From JBNAVY01 sp049700195 (GTDB lineage Bacteria > Bacillota > Thermoanaerobacteria > Thermoanaerobacterales > Thermoanaerobacteraceae), in the NCBI GenBank assembly GCA_049700195.1, contig JBNAVY010000011.1, positions 1 to 57,398 on the forward strand: a DNA stretch of 57,398 nucleotides. The letters are read 5' to 3'. Positions 24,041 to 32,486 of the stretch are shown one piece after another. The translations under genes were made by a program, and so were the position numbers. Under the pieces are notes generated by a model. It was not told the DNA's origin and made no database searches. It saw only the letters and a program-made list of their open reading frames with translations. The stretch's first letter is position 1; the number at the start of each line of letters is the position of its first letter.

Positions 24041-24925
24041 CTACTCCAATGCTTTTTTTAGTTTTTCTAAATTATCTTTCATTAAAGATAAAAAGTCAGC
24101 TTTTTTATCAATGTCTTCTTTTGACAAAGTACCTATTGTGTTAAGTTTAAGTAAGGTTGCTCCACTTTCTTCTGCGATTGTTTCCATTGGTTTTGCTGCA
24201 GATAAACTTTCTGCAAAAATATATTTTATGTTATCTTTCTTTATTAGATTTACTAATTCACTCATTTTTGAAGGACTTGGCTCAGCCTCATCACTCATTC
24301 CAACAAGTGATTCTTGTTTTAGTCCGTAATCCCTTGCTATATATGCAAAAGCACTATGGAAAACGACAAATGTCTTTAATCTTGTGTTTGATAATTGATC
24401 TTTATATTCTTGATTAAGATTTTCTAATTCAGACTTTAAATTATTATAATTTTTCTCATAGTATAACTTGTTTTCAGGATCTATTTCCTGTAATGCTTTA
24501 TTAATATTAGCTGTTATTATTAAGGCTTCTTTTGGAGAAAGCCATGGATGTGGGTTTATAGCATTACCTTTCTTTATAGGTTCTATTCCTTTTGATACTT
24601 CAAAAAATTTGGTTTTTGTTGCAGATTCTTTGATTTTTTTTATCCAAGGATCTTCCATTGTCATCCCTAAATAAATAATTGCTTTTGATTTGGTGATTTC
24701 AGCCATTTCTTTTGCACTTGGTTCCCAGCCATGGGGGCTAACATTAAAAGGTATTATATTTTTTACAGTTATTTTTTCTCCTGCTATTTTTGATGTTAAA
24801 TCATAAATAGGATAAAATGAAGTATAAATAGTTATTTTTGATGTTTGTTTAGGTGTATTGCTACAAGCAGTAAGGTTAAAAATTAATACTAAAGTTATTA
24901 AAATTGATATTAATGTTTTCTTCAT
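24041..24925 (-). CDS. znuA: Zinc-binding lipoprotein (second ZnuA paralogue)
   Basis: Cluster A-I metal receptor. Lipoprotein signal (FNLTAC), then SFYPIYDLTSKIAGEK. The metal-ligand histidines sit in SPHGWEPS, NPHPWLSPKEA and FHSAFAYIARDYG, and the acidic ligand is probably in FAESLS. There is no long His-rich loop. It is a close paralogue of the gene just upstream and of equal length (294 residues), so tandem duplication is likely. I chose the start at 24925 because AAAGG and a typical MKK lipoprotein N-terminus are there. Zinc specificity is inferred from the Fur-family gene in the operon; manganese is possible. Confidence 0.9.
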   Translation of the reverse strand: MKKTLISILITLVLIFNLTACSNTPKQTSKITIYTSFYPIYDLTSKIAGEKITVKNIIPFNVSPHGWEPSAKEMAEITKSKAIIYLGMTMEDPWIKKIKESATKTKFFEVSKGIEPIKKGNAINPHPWLSPKEALIITANINKALQEIDPENKLYYEKNYNNLKSELENLNQEYKDQLSNTRLKTFVVFHSAFAYIARDYGLKQESLVGMSDEAEPSPSKMSELVNLIKKDNIKYIFAESLSAAKPMETIAEESGATLLKLNTIGTLSKEDIDKKADFLSLMKDNLEKLKKALE

Positions 24926-24951
24926 ATTTAATATCCTTTCTATATATAATA

Positions 24952-25836
24952 TCAATCATTTAAAGCTTTTTTTAAATTTTCAAGATTTAATTTTATTAAA
25001 GAAATATAATCTTGGTTATTTTTTATGTCTTCTTTTGTAAGCCCTTCGATTGTATTAAGGGGCAATATTTTTGCTCCAGTTTCAGATGCTATAGTTTGAA
25101 TTGGTTTTGGAGATGTCAAAGGTTCTGTAAAAATATATTTTATATTATCTTTTTTAATCAAATTTATTATTTCTGCAATTCTTGAAGGACTGGCTTCTGC
25201 TTCTTCATCTGCTCCAACTAAAGCTTCTTGATTTAACCCATAATCTCTTGCAACATAATTAAAAGCACTATGGTAAACAATAAAAGTTTTATGCTTGGTA
25301 TTTGATAAATCATTGATATATTGATTATTTAATTTTTCAAGAGTATCCTTAAGGCTTTGATAATTCTTTTCGAAATACTTTTTATCCGAAGGATTAGATT
25401 TTTGTAATGCTTCATTGATGTTTTTAGCTATTATTAAAGCCTCTTTTGGAGAAAGCCAAATATGTGGATTTATTTGGTTGTTTTGGATAATAGGTGTAAC
25501 ACCTTTGGAAACCTCAAAATATTCAACTTTTGGTGCTGCACTTTTAATTTTATCAATCCACGAATCCATTCCTAAGCCCAGGTATAATATAGTTTTTGCT
25601 TTTGTCATTTCTGCAACATCTTTTGTGGTCGGTTCCCAATCATGAGGCTCAACACCAGGCGGAATTATTGTTTTTACAATTACCTTATCACCCCCAATTT
25701 TATAAGCCATATCATAAATTGGATAAAATGAAGCATAAACAACTGGTTTACTTGACTGTGAAGAAGTATTTCCACAGGAAGTAAGACCAAAAATAAGTGA
25801 AGTTATTAATAAAAATGAGATAAAAACCTTTTTCAT
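24952..25836 (-). CDS. znuA: Zinc-binding lipoprotein (first ZnuA paralogue)
   Basis: Metal receptor of the znu importer, with lipoprotein signal GLTSC. The ligand histidines are in EPHDWEPT, NPHIWLSPKEA and YHSAFNYVARDYG; the acidic ligand is probably in FTEPLT. Its length (294 residues) and its segment order match the downstream paralogue. The start at 25836 has GGAGGT upstream and leaves 23 nt after the Fur-family gene; an earlier in-frame start would overlap that gene. The two receptors may differ in affinity or metal, which the sequence does not decide. Confidence 0.92.
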   Translation of the reverse strand: MKKVFISFLLITSLIFGLTSCGNTSSQSSKPVVYASFYPIYDMAYKIGGDKVIVKTIIPPGVEPHDWEPTTKDVAEMTKAKTILYLGLGMDSWIDKIKSAAPKVEYFEVSKGVTPIIQNNQINPHIWLSPKEALIIAKNINEALQKSNPSDKKYFEKNYQSLKDTLEKLNNQYINDLSNTKHKTFIVYHSAFNYVARDYGLNQEALVGADEEAEASPSRIAEIINLIKKDNIKYIFTEPLTSPKPIQTIASETGAKILPLNTIEGLTKEDIKNNQDYISLIKLNLENLKKALND

Positions 25837-25859
25837 AATATTACCTCCAAAATTTAAAT

Positions 25860-26276
25860 TTAATTTTTCTTTTTCATACAATCTTTGCAGTATCCCACAA
25901 TCTCAATTTTATGATCTATAATTTCGAAATCCTTTATCTGGTTTATCCATAGTTCTAAAGGGCATATGTCTAATTCAATAATCTTACCACATTTCAAACA
26001 TCTCATAGTATGGTTGTGTATATCTTTTCGTATTACATACATAATATTATTGCCAATTGAAGTTTCATTTAAAATATTTATATCTTTCAAAAGGCTTAAA
26101 TTGCGATAAACTGTATCAATACTTACTTGTGGAAATACATTTTTGACTTTTTCATAGATTTCTTTAACAGATAGATAACCTTGCTGATTAAGCATTATAT
26201 CTAAAATTAATTCTCTTTGAGGAGTTAGCTTATAATTATTTTCTTTGATTTTTTTTAAAGCATCGTCCTTTTCCAT
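25860..26276 (-). CDS. zur: Fur-family metalloregulator (Zur-like)
   Basis: Metal-dependent repressor. The 138 residues comprise a winged helix (YKLTPQRELILDIML; VSIDTVYRNLSLL) and a C-terminal dimer domain with two structural-zinc motifs, CLKCGK and CKDC, plus metal-site histidines in HNHTMRC. It heads the znu operon, which makes zinc sensing (Zur) the most likely role; PerR or Fur subtypes cannot be excluded from sequence alone. A 16-bp palindrome between its -10 and start codon could be its operator. Confidence 0.87.
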   Translation of the reverse strand: MEKDDALKKIKENNYKLTPQRELILDIMLNQQGYLSVKEIYEKVKNVFPQVSIDTVYRNLSLLKDINILNETSIGNNIMYVIRKDIHNHTMRCLKCGKIIELDICPLELWINQIKDFEIIDHKIEIVGYCKDCMKKKN

Positions 26277-26298
26277 TCAATCACAACCTTTTATTAAA

Positions 26299-26314
26299 TA
26301 AGAAAATTTTCTTA
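26299..26314. promoter_or_regulatory. Candidate Zur operator
   Basis: TAAGAAAATTTTCTTA is a perfect 16-bp palindrome located between the -10 and the start codon of the Fur-family gene. Its position suits autorepression of the znu operon. It does not match the Bacillus Zur consensus, so the assignment rests on position and symmetry. Confidence 0.5.
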
Positions 26315-26320
26315 ACTAAG

Positions 26321-26349
26321 ATTATATTATAATTTGTAAAAAAAGTCAA
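26321..26349 (-). promoter_or_regulatory. Promoter of the zur-znu operon
   Basis: Minus strand: TTGACT (complement of 26344-26349), exactly 17 bp, then a perfect TATAAT (complement of 26321-26326). Confidence 0.85.
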
Positions 26350-26398
26350 GAATAATTTACTATTATTTTATATAAATTGGTAAATTATACAAGGCCTA

Positions 26399-26427
26399 TT
26401 GAAAAATCAGAAAATGTTTTCTATAAT
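26399..26427 (+). promoter_or_regulatory. Promoter of the moxR operon
   Basis: TTGAAA (26399-26404), a 17-bp spacer and TATAAT (26422-26427). The spacer contains AGAAAA-TG-TTTTCT (26409-26422), similar in half-site to the palindrome before zur but with two extra central bases. Confidence 0.85.
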
Positions 26428-26466
26428 AAAAGAGCAGGTTATTTTTAAATGATAAAAGGTGATAAA

Positions 26467-27414
26467 ATGAAATTTTATAATACTGTTATTGATGATATAA
26501 GGAATAATATTGAAAAAGTAATTATTGGCAAAAATGAAGTAATTGATTTAATGCTTACAGCTTTAATTTCTTCAGGACACATATTATTAGAGGATGTACC
26601 AGGTGTAGGTAAAACTACAATTGCAAAGGCTTTGGCAAAGTCAATAAATTGCGATTTTAAAAGAGTTCAATTTACTCCTGACCTTTTACCAAGTGATTTG
26701 ACAGGTATAAATATTTATAACCAAAAGACTAATGAATTTGAATTTAGAAAAGGTCCTGTATTTACAAATATTTTACTTGCTGATGAAATAAATAGAGCTA
26801 CACCAAGAACTCAGTCTAGCTTGTTAGAGGCTATGGAAGAAAGACAAACAACCGTTGATGGGGTAACCTATAAAATAGAAAAACCTTTTTTAGTAATTGC
26901 AACACAAAACCCTATAGAAAATTATGGAACCTTCCCTCTTCCTGAAGCTCAAGTTGATAGATTTTTAATAAAATTAAAAATGGGCTATCCAAGCAGAGAA
27001 GAAGAAGAAAAAATTATAAATTTATTTGATAAATTAAATCCCTTAGACAGCATAAAACCTGTTTGTCAAAAAGATGATATAATTAAAATGCAGGAATCGT
27101 TTTCAGATGTATATGTTGATAAAGATGTTTTAGGATATATCCTAGATATAATTGATAAAACAAGAAATTATAAAACTATTGAACTTGGTGCTAGTCCAAG
27201 GGCATCTATAGTGTTGTTTAAAGCAGTACAGGCATATGCATATATACATGGAAGAGATTTTGTTACTCCTGACGATGTAAAATATATGGCTCCATACATT
27301 TTATCACATAGGATAATTTTAAAAGGCGAAAGTAAATTAAAAAACATTGATTCAAATAGTATTATTAATGAAATTTTAAAAGAAACAAACATTCCACTTG
27401 AAAATGGGAGATAA
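26467..27414 (+). CDS. MoxR-family AAA+ ATPase
   Basis: Chaperone-like ATPase of the MoxR group, usually working with DUF58/von Willebrand-type partners in assembly or metal-insertion tasks. Motifs: Walker A GVGKTT (~residues 48-53), Walker B LLADEINR, sensor-1 region VIATQNPIE, and a C-terminal lid (GASPRASIVL). It has 315 residues. I chose ATG 26467 because AAGGTGAT lies just upstream; an in-frame ATG at 26449 has a weaker site. First of three genes, 3 nt from the DUF58 gene. Confidence 0.92.
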   Translation: MKFYNTVIDDIRNNIEKVIIGKNEVIDLMLTALISSGHILLEDVPGVGKTTIAKALAKSINCDFKRVQFTPDLLPSDLTGINIYNQKTNEFEFRKGPVFTNILLADEINRATPRTQSSLLEAMEERQTTVDGVTYKIEKPFLVIATQNPIENYGTFPLPEAQVDRFLIKLKMGYPSREEEEKIINLFDKLNPLDSIKPVCQKDDIIKMQESFSDVYVDKDVLGYILDIIDKTRNYKTIELGASPRASIVLFKAVQAYAYIHGRDFVTPDDVKYMAPYILSHRIILKGESKLKNIDSNSIINEILKETNIPLENGR

Positions 27415-27417
27415 AAA

Positions 27418-28557
27418 ATGAATTCTTTATGGTTTATAATCATAGTAGTTATAATAATTTTTTTACAGAGCAAATTATATAAAAAATATATTTTTAAAAA
27501 CTTACATATTAAGCGAGAGTTTAGTAATCATAATGTTTTTCCGGGAGAAAAAACATTACTTACAATAGAAGTTGAGAATAAAAAAATATTTCCAATAACC
27601 TATTTAAAAATAAAACAAAAACTACCCTCAGAATTAAGTTTTATAAAGAAATCAAATATCGAAGAAATTGAAAAAGTAAAATTTACCCATACAACGATCT
27701 TATCAATTCTTCCTTTTCAAAGGATAAGAAGAAAGTTTGAAGTGGAATGTATAAAAAGAGGAGTATATAATCTATCTGATAATATAGAGCTTACATCAAC
27801 AGATTTATTAGGAATGGAAGAATATAACACAGAAGTGTCTGCACCATCTAAGATAGTTGTTTATCCAAGGCTAATAAATTTGAAAAAATCTATTATACCT
27901 GCAAATTCTTTACAAGGAGATATATTTATTAAAAGATGGATTTTAGAAGACCCTATAATGATAAATGGAATAAGAGATTATAATACTTATGACAATTTTA
28001 AAACAATAAACTGGAAAGCAACAGCTAAGAATCAATCTTTAAAAGTTAACACTTATGATTTTACGGCTGATAAAAAGATTGTAATATTGTTTAATATTGA
28101 TTTTCATAGATATGTATTTAGTACTTCTGATTTTAATGAATTTGAAAAAGCAATAGAAGTTGCGGCTTCATTATCGGTAGACCTTATAGAAAGTGGTATA
28201 CCAGTTGGATTTTCAACAAATGCGATTTGTATTTTTTCTGAAGATTATAGTTTTATTGAACCATCAGCAGGTCAGGAGCATATTTCAAAATTATTAGAGA
28301 TTTTTTCAGGTATATCATTTTTCAAAAGATATGACTTATCAGAAATCATTGATGTTTTATTAAATAATATATCTTGGGGAACAGATTTAATAATTGTTAC
28401 ACCATTTGTAGATGAAAAAATGATGCACTTGCTTGAAAAAATTCCCAATATACAAATTTCAGTTATTTCAATACAATCTAAAAAAATTTCTTTTTTATCT
28501 GATAATGTTCATTTATTCTTTTACAGTGAAGAGGGGAAGCAATTTGAATATATTTAA
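27418..28557 (+). CDS. DUF58 domain-containing protein
   Basis: Partner protein typical of MoxR operons. It starts with one hydrophobic N-terminal helix (SLWFIIIVVIIIFL), followed by a beta-rich region resembling the CARDB/domain-of-unknown stalk, and the DUF58 core IRDYNTYDNFKTINWKATAK around residue 185. The downstream part has the shape of a vWA domain (KIVILFNID). 379 residues. GGGAGAT precedes ATG 27418. Its exact role is unknown; it is probably a membrane-anchored scaffold. Confidence 0.88.
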   Translation: MNSLWFIIIVVIIIFLQSKLYKKYIFKNLHIKREFSNHNVFPGEKTLLTIEVENKKIFPITYLKIKQKLPSELSFIKKSNIEEIEKVKFTHTTILSILPFQRIRRKFEVECIKRGVYNLSDNIELTSTDLLGMEEYNTEVSAPSKIVVYPRLINLKKSIIPANSLQGDIFIKRWILEDPIMINGIRDYNTYDNFKTINWKATAKNQSLKVNTYDFTADKKIVILFNIDFHRYVFSTSDFNEFEKAIEVAASLSVDLIESGIPVGFSTNAICIFSEDYSFIEPSAGQEHISKLLEIFSGISFFKRYDLSEIIDVLLNNISWGTDLIIVTPFVDEKMMHLLEKIPNIQISVISIQSKKISFLSDNVHLFFYSEEGKQFEYI

Positions 28558-29872
28558 TAGAGATCTAATTACAAGAGTATTGTTTACTCTTATGGATGGT
28601 ATATTAGCATTTTTAATTTATACAGAGATAAATGGTATTGTAATTGGAGATAAAAATATTTCCATCGAAACAATAATATTTATTTCATTAATAAGTGCAA
28701 TTTTTAATAATATAGAAGTTAGATTTAATCTTAAACTGAGCAAAAGAGTAAATATAATTACAGGTATATTACTTTGTGCAGTTATAAGTATTTTTAATAG
28801 TCAAAATATTTATCAAAATGTTGTAGTATTTATTTTATTATTATTTATCTGGGCAAGAGGAATAAGAAACAGCAGAATTTATATTAACGATATGTTTAAT
28901 ATGATAGAATTTAACAAGTTTATTTTTTTGATTTTTATTTTAAATTTATTCAGCTACTTTATGCCGCATAATTACTTTGTTTTAATAGCTAAGTATAGTA
29001 TTATATATATTTTTTTAGGCATTTTACTTCTTTTAGAAATAAAAAATCTAAAATACTCTAGTAATAGTAAAAAATTGTTTGTTTTTGAAGTTCTCTTTAC
29101 AGTTTTTATTGTTATGATAATATTATTGCTTTCATCAGAAACTTTTAGATATTTTGTATATATATATATTTTTGAAAATGTTGGGAAAGTATTTATTTTT
29201 ATAACTTCTTATATTGCTTTTGGATTATTTTTAATTCTTTCTAAACTTTTTAGTTTATTACCAATGGATTCAGATTATTTAAAAAGAGCTTTTGAAGAAG
29301 CCTTAAAACAAAAAGAAAACAATCAGAATAAATTTGAGCACATTCCACAGCAATATTCTGGGCTTACTCATTTGATAAATTTTATTGCAGTCTCCATATC
29401 TATTTCTCTGATAATTTTAATTGTTATATATATGATAAAGAGTTTGATAAAATTACAGAAAGATAAAGTTGAGAAAGACTTTGTAGAAGAAAAAGAGATT
29501 TCAATTGAAATTAGTCATTTAGGTGCATATGAAAAATTTAAAAAAAACGGATATAATATAATTAATAATATCAGAGAATATATAAAAACTTATACTGATC
29601 CGAGGGAGCAGATAAGATACCAATATAAAAGATTTTTAAAACACCTCTATTTAAAGAAGATTTTAACAATCAGTAATTATTCCAGCAGAGATGTTTATTC
29701 AAAATTAGTTGAATCTACTAATATAGATCCATTTTTAATAGAGGAAATCACACAAATTTACGAAAAGGTCAGATATGGGAAGCATATGCCGGAGAGTTAT
29801 GAAGTTGACAAATTTAAAAATTATATAGAAAAGATAAAAAATGAAAAGTTTTTAAATAGCAGTAAGAATTAA
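28544..29872 (+). CDS. Multi-pass membrane protein with DUF4129-like C-terminus
   Basis: Third member of the MoxR-DUF58 operon. About seven hydrophobic helices (first ~270 residues) are followed by another membrane segment (SISLIILIVIYMI, ~290) and a soluble tail that resembles DUF4129 (RYQYKRFLKHLYLKKI ... VYSKLVEST). In other genomes the third gene of such operons is often a transglutaminase-DUF4129 fusion; here no transglutaminase catalytic triad is visible. The start TTG 28544 overlaps the DUF58 gene by 14 nt and has GAGGGG upstream. Domain assignment is tentative. Confidence 0.65.
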   Translation: MNIFNRDLITRVLFTLMDGILAFLIYTEINGIVIGDKNISIETIIFISLISAIFNNIEVRFNLKLSKRVNIITGILLCAVISIFNSQNIYQNVVVFILLLFIWARGIRNSRIYINDMFNMIEFNKFIFLIFILNLFSYFMPHNYFVLIAKYSIIYIFLGILLLLEIKNLKYSSNSKKLFVFEVLFTVFIVMIILLLSSETFRYFVYIYIFENVGKVFIFITSYIAFGLFLILSKLFSLLPMDSDYLKRAFEEALKQKENNQNKFEHIPQQYSGLTHLINFIAVSISISLIILIVIYMIKSLIKLQKDKVEKDFVEEKEISIEISHLGAYEKFKKNGYNIINNIREYIKTYTDPREQIRYQYKRFLKHLYLKKILTISNYSSRDVYSKLVESTNIDPFLIEEITQIYEKVRYGKHMPESYEVDKFKNYIEKIKNEKFLNSSKN

Positions 29873-30298
29873 TTTAATTAATTTTTTTAAGGCTTGCTCA
29901 AAATTTTGATTGTCAGCTTTAACCCTTTTCCTGGGATTTGGAGTCTTTTTGCCAGAGCGTCTTATTTTTTGTGATATATGTCTTTCAAAAAGAAGCTTAT
30001 CGATATTGTCTTTTGTATAAATGAGACCATTTTGATTTAAAGCATAAGCCTTTTTTGAAAGAGCCATTGCAGCTACTCCATAATCCTGAGATATAATAAT
30101 ATCATTTTGTTCTGTGTTATTTATTAGAGCTATGTCAACAGAGTCAGCTCCTTTATCAACTATTATTGTTTTAGAATAGTCATCTTCAATAGTATGACTT
30201 GTATCTGCATACATAATAACGGGAATGTGAAATTCCTTTGCAATTTTAACAGTAATATCTCTTACGGGACAAGCATCTGCATCTACTAAAATTTTCAT
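29852..30298 (-). CDS. DUF188 (YaiI/YqxD) family protein
   Basis: Conserved 148-residue protein of unknown function, with a predicted PIN-like nuclease fold. The signature VDADACPV is at the N-terminus; GADSVDIALIN and IIISQDYGVAAMAL follow. AAGGAG lies upstream of the start. It is convergent with the preceding membrane-protein gene, and the two 3' ends overlap by 21 nt. The basic C-terminus (RRSGKKTPNPRKRVK) could bind nucleic acid. Confidence 0.88.
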   Translation of the reverse strand: MKILVDADACPVRDITVKIAKEFHIPVIMYADTSHTIEDDYSKTIIVDKGADSVDIALINNTEQNDIIISQDYGVAAMALSKKAYALNQNGLIYTKDNIDKLLFERHISQKIRRSGKKTPNPRKRVKADNQNFEQALKKLIKLILTAI

Positions 30299-30435
30299 AA
30301 TAAGAATCTCCTTTTAAATTTTAATATATTTTATTGTAACATTATTTTCAGAAATTTTCAGCTGTATTATATTGCTTTTTATTAAGTATAATGGTAAATT
30401 ATATATAAGGTTTTAAATTAGAAATGGGGGGTTAT

Positions 30436-30876
30436 ATGAGAAAATTATATTTTTTATTTGGAATTATATTTATAAGTAGTATTTTATTTGGTTGCGGAAC
30501 TTCTTCTAGTAGTGTAACTAATAAAAATGAAGGAGAATTTAAACCAAGTGTTACTGTACAAAAGGATGAAAAGCTAGAAATAATTGCAGACAAACTTATG
30601 AATGAATACCTTAATCATTATACTGAAAACAATATAAAAGAAGTTGACAAAATTAAAGCATTTAAGATTGATGATATTAAGGTTCAAAAAAAGGATAAAG
30701 ATGGATTTGTATTTGCTGTATCATTTTCAGTTGAGCCTGTAGCAAAAGATAGCTATTGGTTTGCTGGTAATGGTACAATAAAAGATGATGGATGGGTATA
30801 TGGTAAGTTCCTTTTTGTAACTGTTAAACAAAATGGTAATACATATACTATGACAGAATGGGGTACAGGTAGATAA
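30436..30876 (+). CDS. Small lipoprotein of unknown function
   Basis: A 146-residue secreted lipoprotein. The signal peptide ends in the lipobox LFGC, followed by a Ser-rich linker (TSSSSVTNK). The mature part has two halves: a helical KLEIIADKLMNEYLNHY and a beta-rich region ending TYTMTEWGTGR. I do not recognise a family. ATG 30436 has GGGGGG just upstream; an in-frame ATG at 30424 lies before that site and is less likely. It appears monocistronic, with a strong terminator after it. Confidence 0.75.
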   Translation: MRKLYFLFGIIFISSILFGCGTSSSSVTNKNEGEFKPSVTVQKDEKLEIIADKLMNEYLNHYTENNIKEVDKIKAFKIDDIKVQKKDKDGFVFAVSFSVEPVAKDSYWFAGNGTIKDDGWVYGKFLFVTVKQNGNTYTMTEWGTGR

Positions 30877-30907
30877 AAAAGATTTGCATAAAGCAAATCT
30901 TTTTTTA
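30875..30907 (+). terminator. Intrinsic terminator after the small lipoprotein gene
   Basis: GATTTGC (30881-30887) pairs with GCAAATC (30893-30899) around a short loop, extended by A-run/T-run pairing and followed by a seven-T tract. Confidence 0.93.
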
Positions 30908-30919
30908 TTAAAATAATAT

Positions 30920-30949
30920 TTGTTAAATTTGATTTTTAAGTGGTATAAT
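30920..30949 (+). promoter_or_regulatory. Promoter of the RNA methyltransferase gene
   Basis: TTGTTA (30920-30925), an 18-bp spacer and a perfect TATAAT (30944-30949), with an extended -10 TG at 30941-30942. Confidence 0.75.
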
Positions 30950-30984
30950 AAAAATATTATTTTTTATATTTAAGGAGATTAACT

Positions 30985-32124
30985 ATGTCAAAAATAGAAT
31001 TTGTAGCACCAACGCTCTTTGGTGTTGAATCAGTTACTGCTAGAGAGATTAAAAACCTTGGTTATAATGATGTTACTGTCGAAGATGGGAGAGTAAATTT
31101 TATTGGTGATGAAACAGCTCTTTGTAGATCTAATCTTTGGATAAGAACGGCTGAAAGAATATACATAAAAATTGGAGAATTTTCTGCAACAACTTTTGAT
31201 GAGCTTTTCGAAGGTACAAAGGCTTTACCATGGGAAAACTGGATTCCTGCAGACGGAAGATTTCCAGTTGAAGGTTATTCTTTAAAATCAAAACTTTATA
31301 GTGTGCCTGATTGTCAGGCAATCGTAAAAAAGGCTGTTGTTGAAAGACTTAAAAAGAAATATAAAAAAAGCTGGTTTGAAGAAAGTGGAGCTGTTTACAA
31401 AATAAAATTTTCGTTAATGAAGGATAATGTGATACTTATGATAGATACAAGTGGAGAAGGACTTCATAAAAGAGGTTATAGAGCTATTTCTAATGAAGCA
31501 CCTCTTAGAGAGACTTTGGCTTCTGCTATGATATTATTGAGTTTTTGGAAGCCAGAACGGCCATTTTTAGATCCGTTTTGTGGATCTGGAACAATTCCGA
31601 TTGAAGCTGCAATGATAGGATTAAATATAGCTCCTGGATTAAAAAGACATTTTATTTCGGAAAATTGGGGTCAAATACCTGCAAATCTGTGGAAAAGAGT
31701 TAAGGATGAAGCACGCTCTTTAATAAAGAATGAATCAAACATTAATATAAAAGGATATGATATTGATAAAAATGCAGTTAAATTATCCAGAGAAAATGCC
31801 GAAAAAGCGGGATTAAAAAAAATAATAGATTTCAGAGAAACTCCATTAAAAGATTTAAAAACAGAGGAGCAATATGGTGTTATAATATGTAATCCACCTT
31901 ATGGAGAGCGAATGGGGGAAGTTGAGGAAATAAAAAAAATTTATAAAGAAATGGGTAGAGTTTTTGGGAATCTAAAAACTTGGTCATATTATATTATTAC
32001 TTCTAATGAAAGTTTTGAGAAGATTTTTGGGAAAAGTGCATCTAAAAAGAGAAAGCTTTATAATGGTATGATTAAAACTTATTATTATCAGTATTATGGA
32101 CCTAAGCCGAAAATCATTGACTAA
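30985..32124 (+). CDS. THUMP-domain class I RNA methyltransferase (RlmL/RlmK-N like)
   Basis: S-adenosylmethionine-dependent enzyme that probably methylates guanine N2 in 23S rRNA. An N-terminal THUMP RNA-binding region (~1-160) is followed by a Rossmann methyltransferase domain with the SAM-binding motif PFLDPFCGSGTIPIEA and the catalytic NPPYGERM. The 379 residues correspond to the N-terminal half of E. coli RlmL, the usual Firmicute form (YpsC-like). AAGGAG precedes ATG 30985. The exact target nucleotide cannot be read from the sequence. Confidence 0.9.
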   Translation: MSKIEFVAPTLFGVESVTAREIKNLGYNDVTVEDGRVNFIGDETALCRSNLWIRTAERIYIKIGEFSATTFDELFEGTKALPWENWIPADGRFPVEGYSLKSKLYSVPDCQAIVKKAVVERLKKKYKKSWFEESGAVYKIKFSLMKDNVILMIDTSGEGLHKRGYRAISNEAPLRETLASAMILLSFWKPERPFLDPFCGSGTIPIEAAMIGLNIAPGLKRHFISENWGQIPANLWKRVKDEARSLIKNESNINIKGYDIDKNAVKLSRENAEKAGLKKIIDFRETPLKDLKTEEQYGVIICNPPYGERMGEVEEIKKIYKEMGRVFGNLKTWSYYIITSNESFEKIFGKSASKKRKLYNGMIKTYYYQYYGPKPKIID

Positions 32125-32145
32125 AAGGATAAATAGATGTAGAAT
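32117..32145 (+). promoter_or_regulatory. Promoter of the cobalamin operon
   Basis: TTGACT (32117-32122), exactly 17 bp and TAGAAT (32140-32145). The -35 overlaps the end of the preceding methyltransferase gene. The predicted start (~32152) is just before the riboswitch P1 stem. Confidence 0.75.
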
Positions 32146-32166
32146 ATATATATAAAACAAAATATA

Positions 32167-32341
32167 AAGATTTTATGGTTATATGTAAATAGGGAAAGTG
32201 GTGAAAGTCCACTGCAGCCCCCGCTACTGTAAGCGATGATGATGCCTTAAAAAGCCACTGGAAGATAATCAACGAGGATTATCTTTTGGGAAGGTAAGGC
32301 AAAAGATGAATCGTAAGCCAGGAGACCTGCCATAAAATTTT
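32167..32341 (+). ncRNA. Cobalamin riboswitch (operon leader)
   Basis: Adenosylcobalamin-sensing leader RNA. The closing stem pairs AAGATTTTATGG (32167-32178) with CCATAAAATTTT (32330-32341). Conserved parts in order: GGGAAAGTGGTGAAAGTCCACTGC, a CCCCCGCTACTGTAAGC core, a GCCACTGGAA stem, GGGAAGG, and the B12 box AAGCCAGGAGACCTGCC (32315-32331). It precedes btuF and the whole cobalamin operon. Binding of cobalamin would favour the downstream terminator. Confidence 0.96.
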
Positions 32342-32347
32342 TGAATG

Positions 32348-32370
32348 TTTGCCTTCGGAGGGAAGGTAAA
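32348..32370 (+). promoter_or_regulatory. Hairpin between riboswitch and terminator (possible antiterminator element)
   Basis: TTTGCCTTC (32348-32356) pairs with GAAGGTAAA (32362-32370). It lies between the B12 box and the terminator and may be part of the switch between expression states. Its role is inferred from position. Confidence 0.5.
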
Positions 32371-32418
32371 ACGGTATTTTTATGCTGTTTACATTTTTTA
32401 TTCTGCTAATATGTGGAT

Positions 32419-32456
32419 AAAAATGGCCTACCTCTAGGAGGGAGGTCATTTTTATT
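32419..32456 (+). terminator. Riboswitch-controlled terminator
   Basis: AAAAATG and ACCTC on the left pair with GAGGT and CATTTTT on the right, leaving a GCCT bulge and a short purine-rich loop; a T-rich stretch follows. It is 18 nt before the btuF ribosome site, so it is the likely expression platform. Confidence 0.75.
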
Positions 32457-32486
32457 TACAAAAAAATAAAATTTAGGAGGGTTTTT

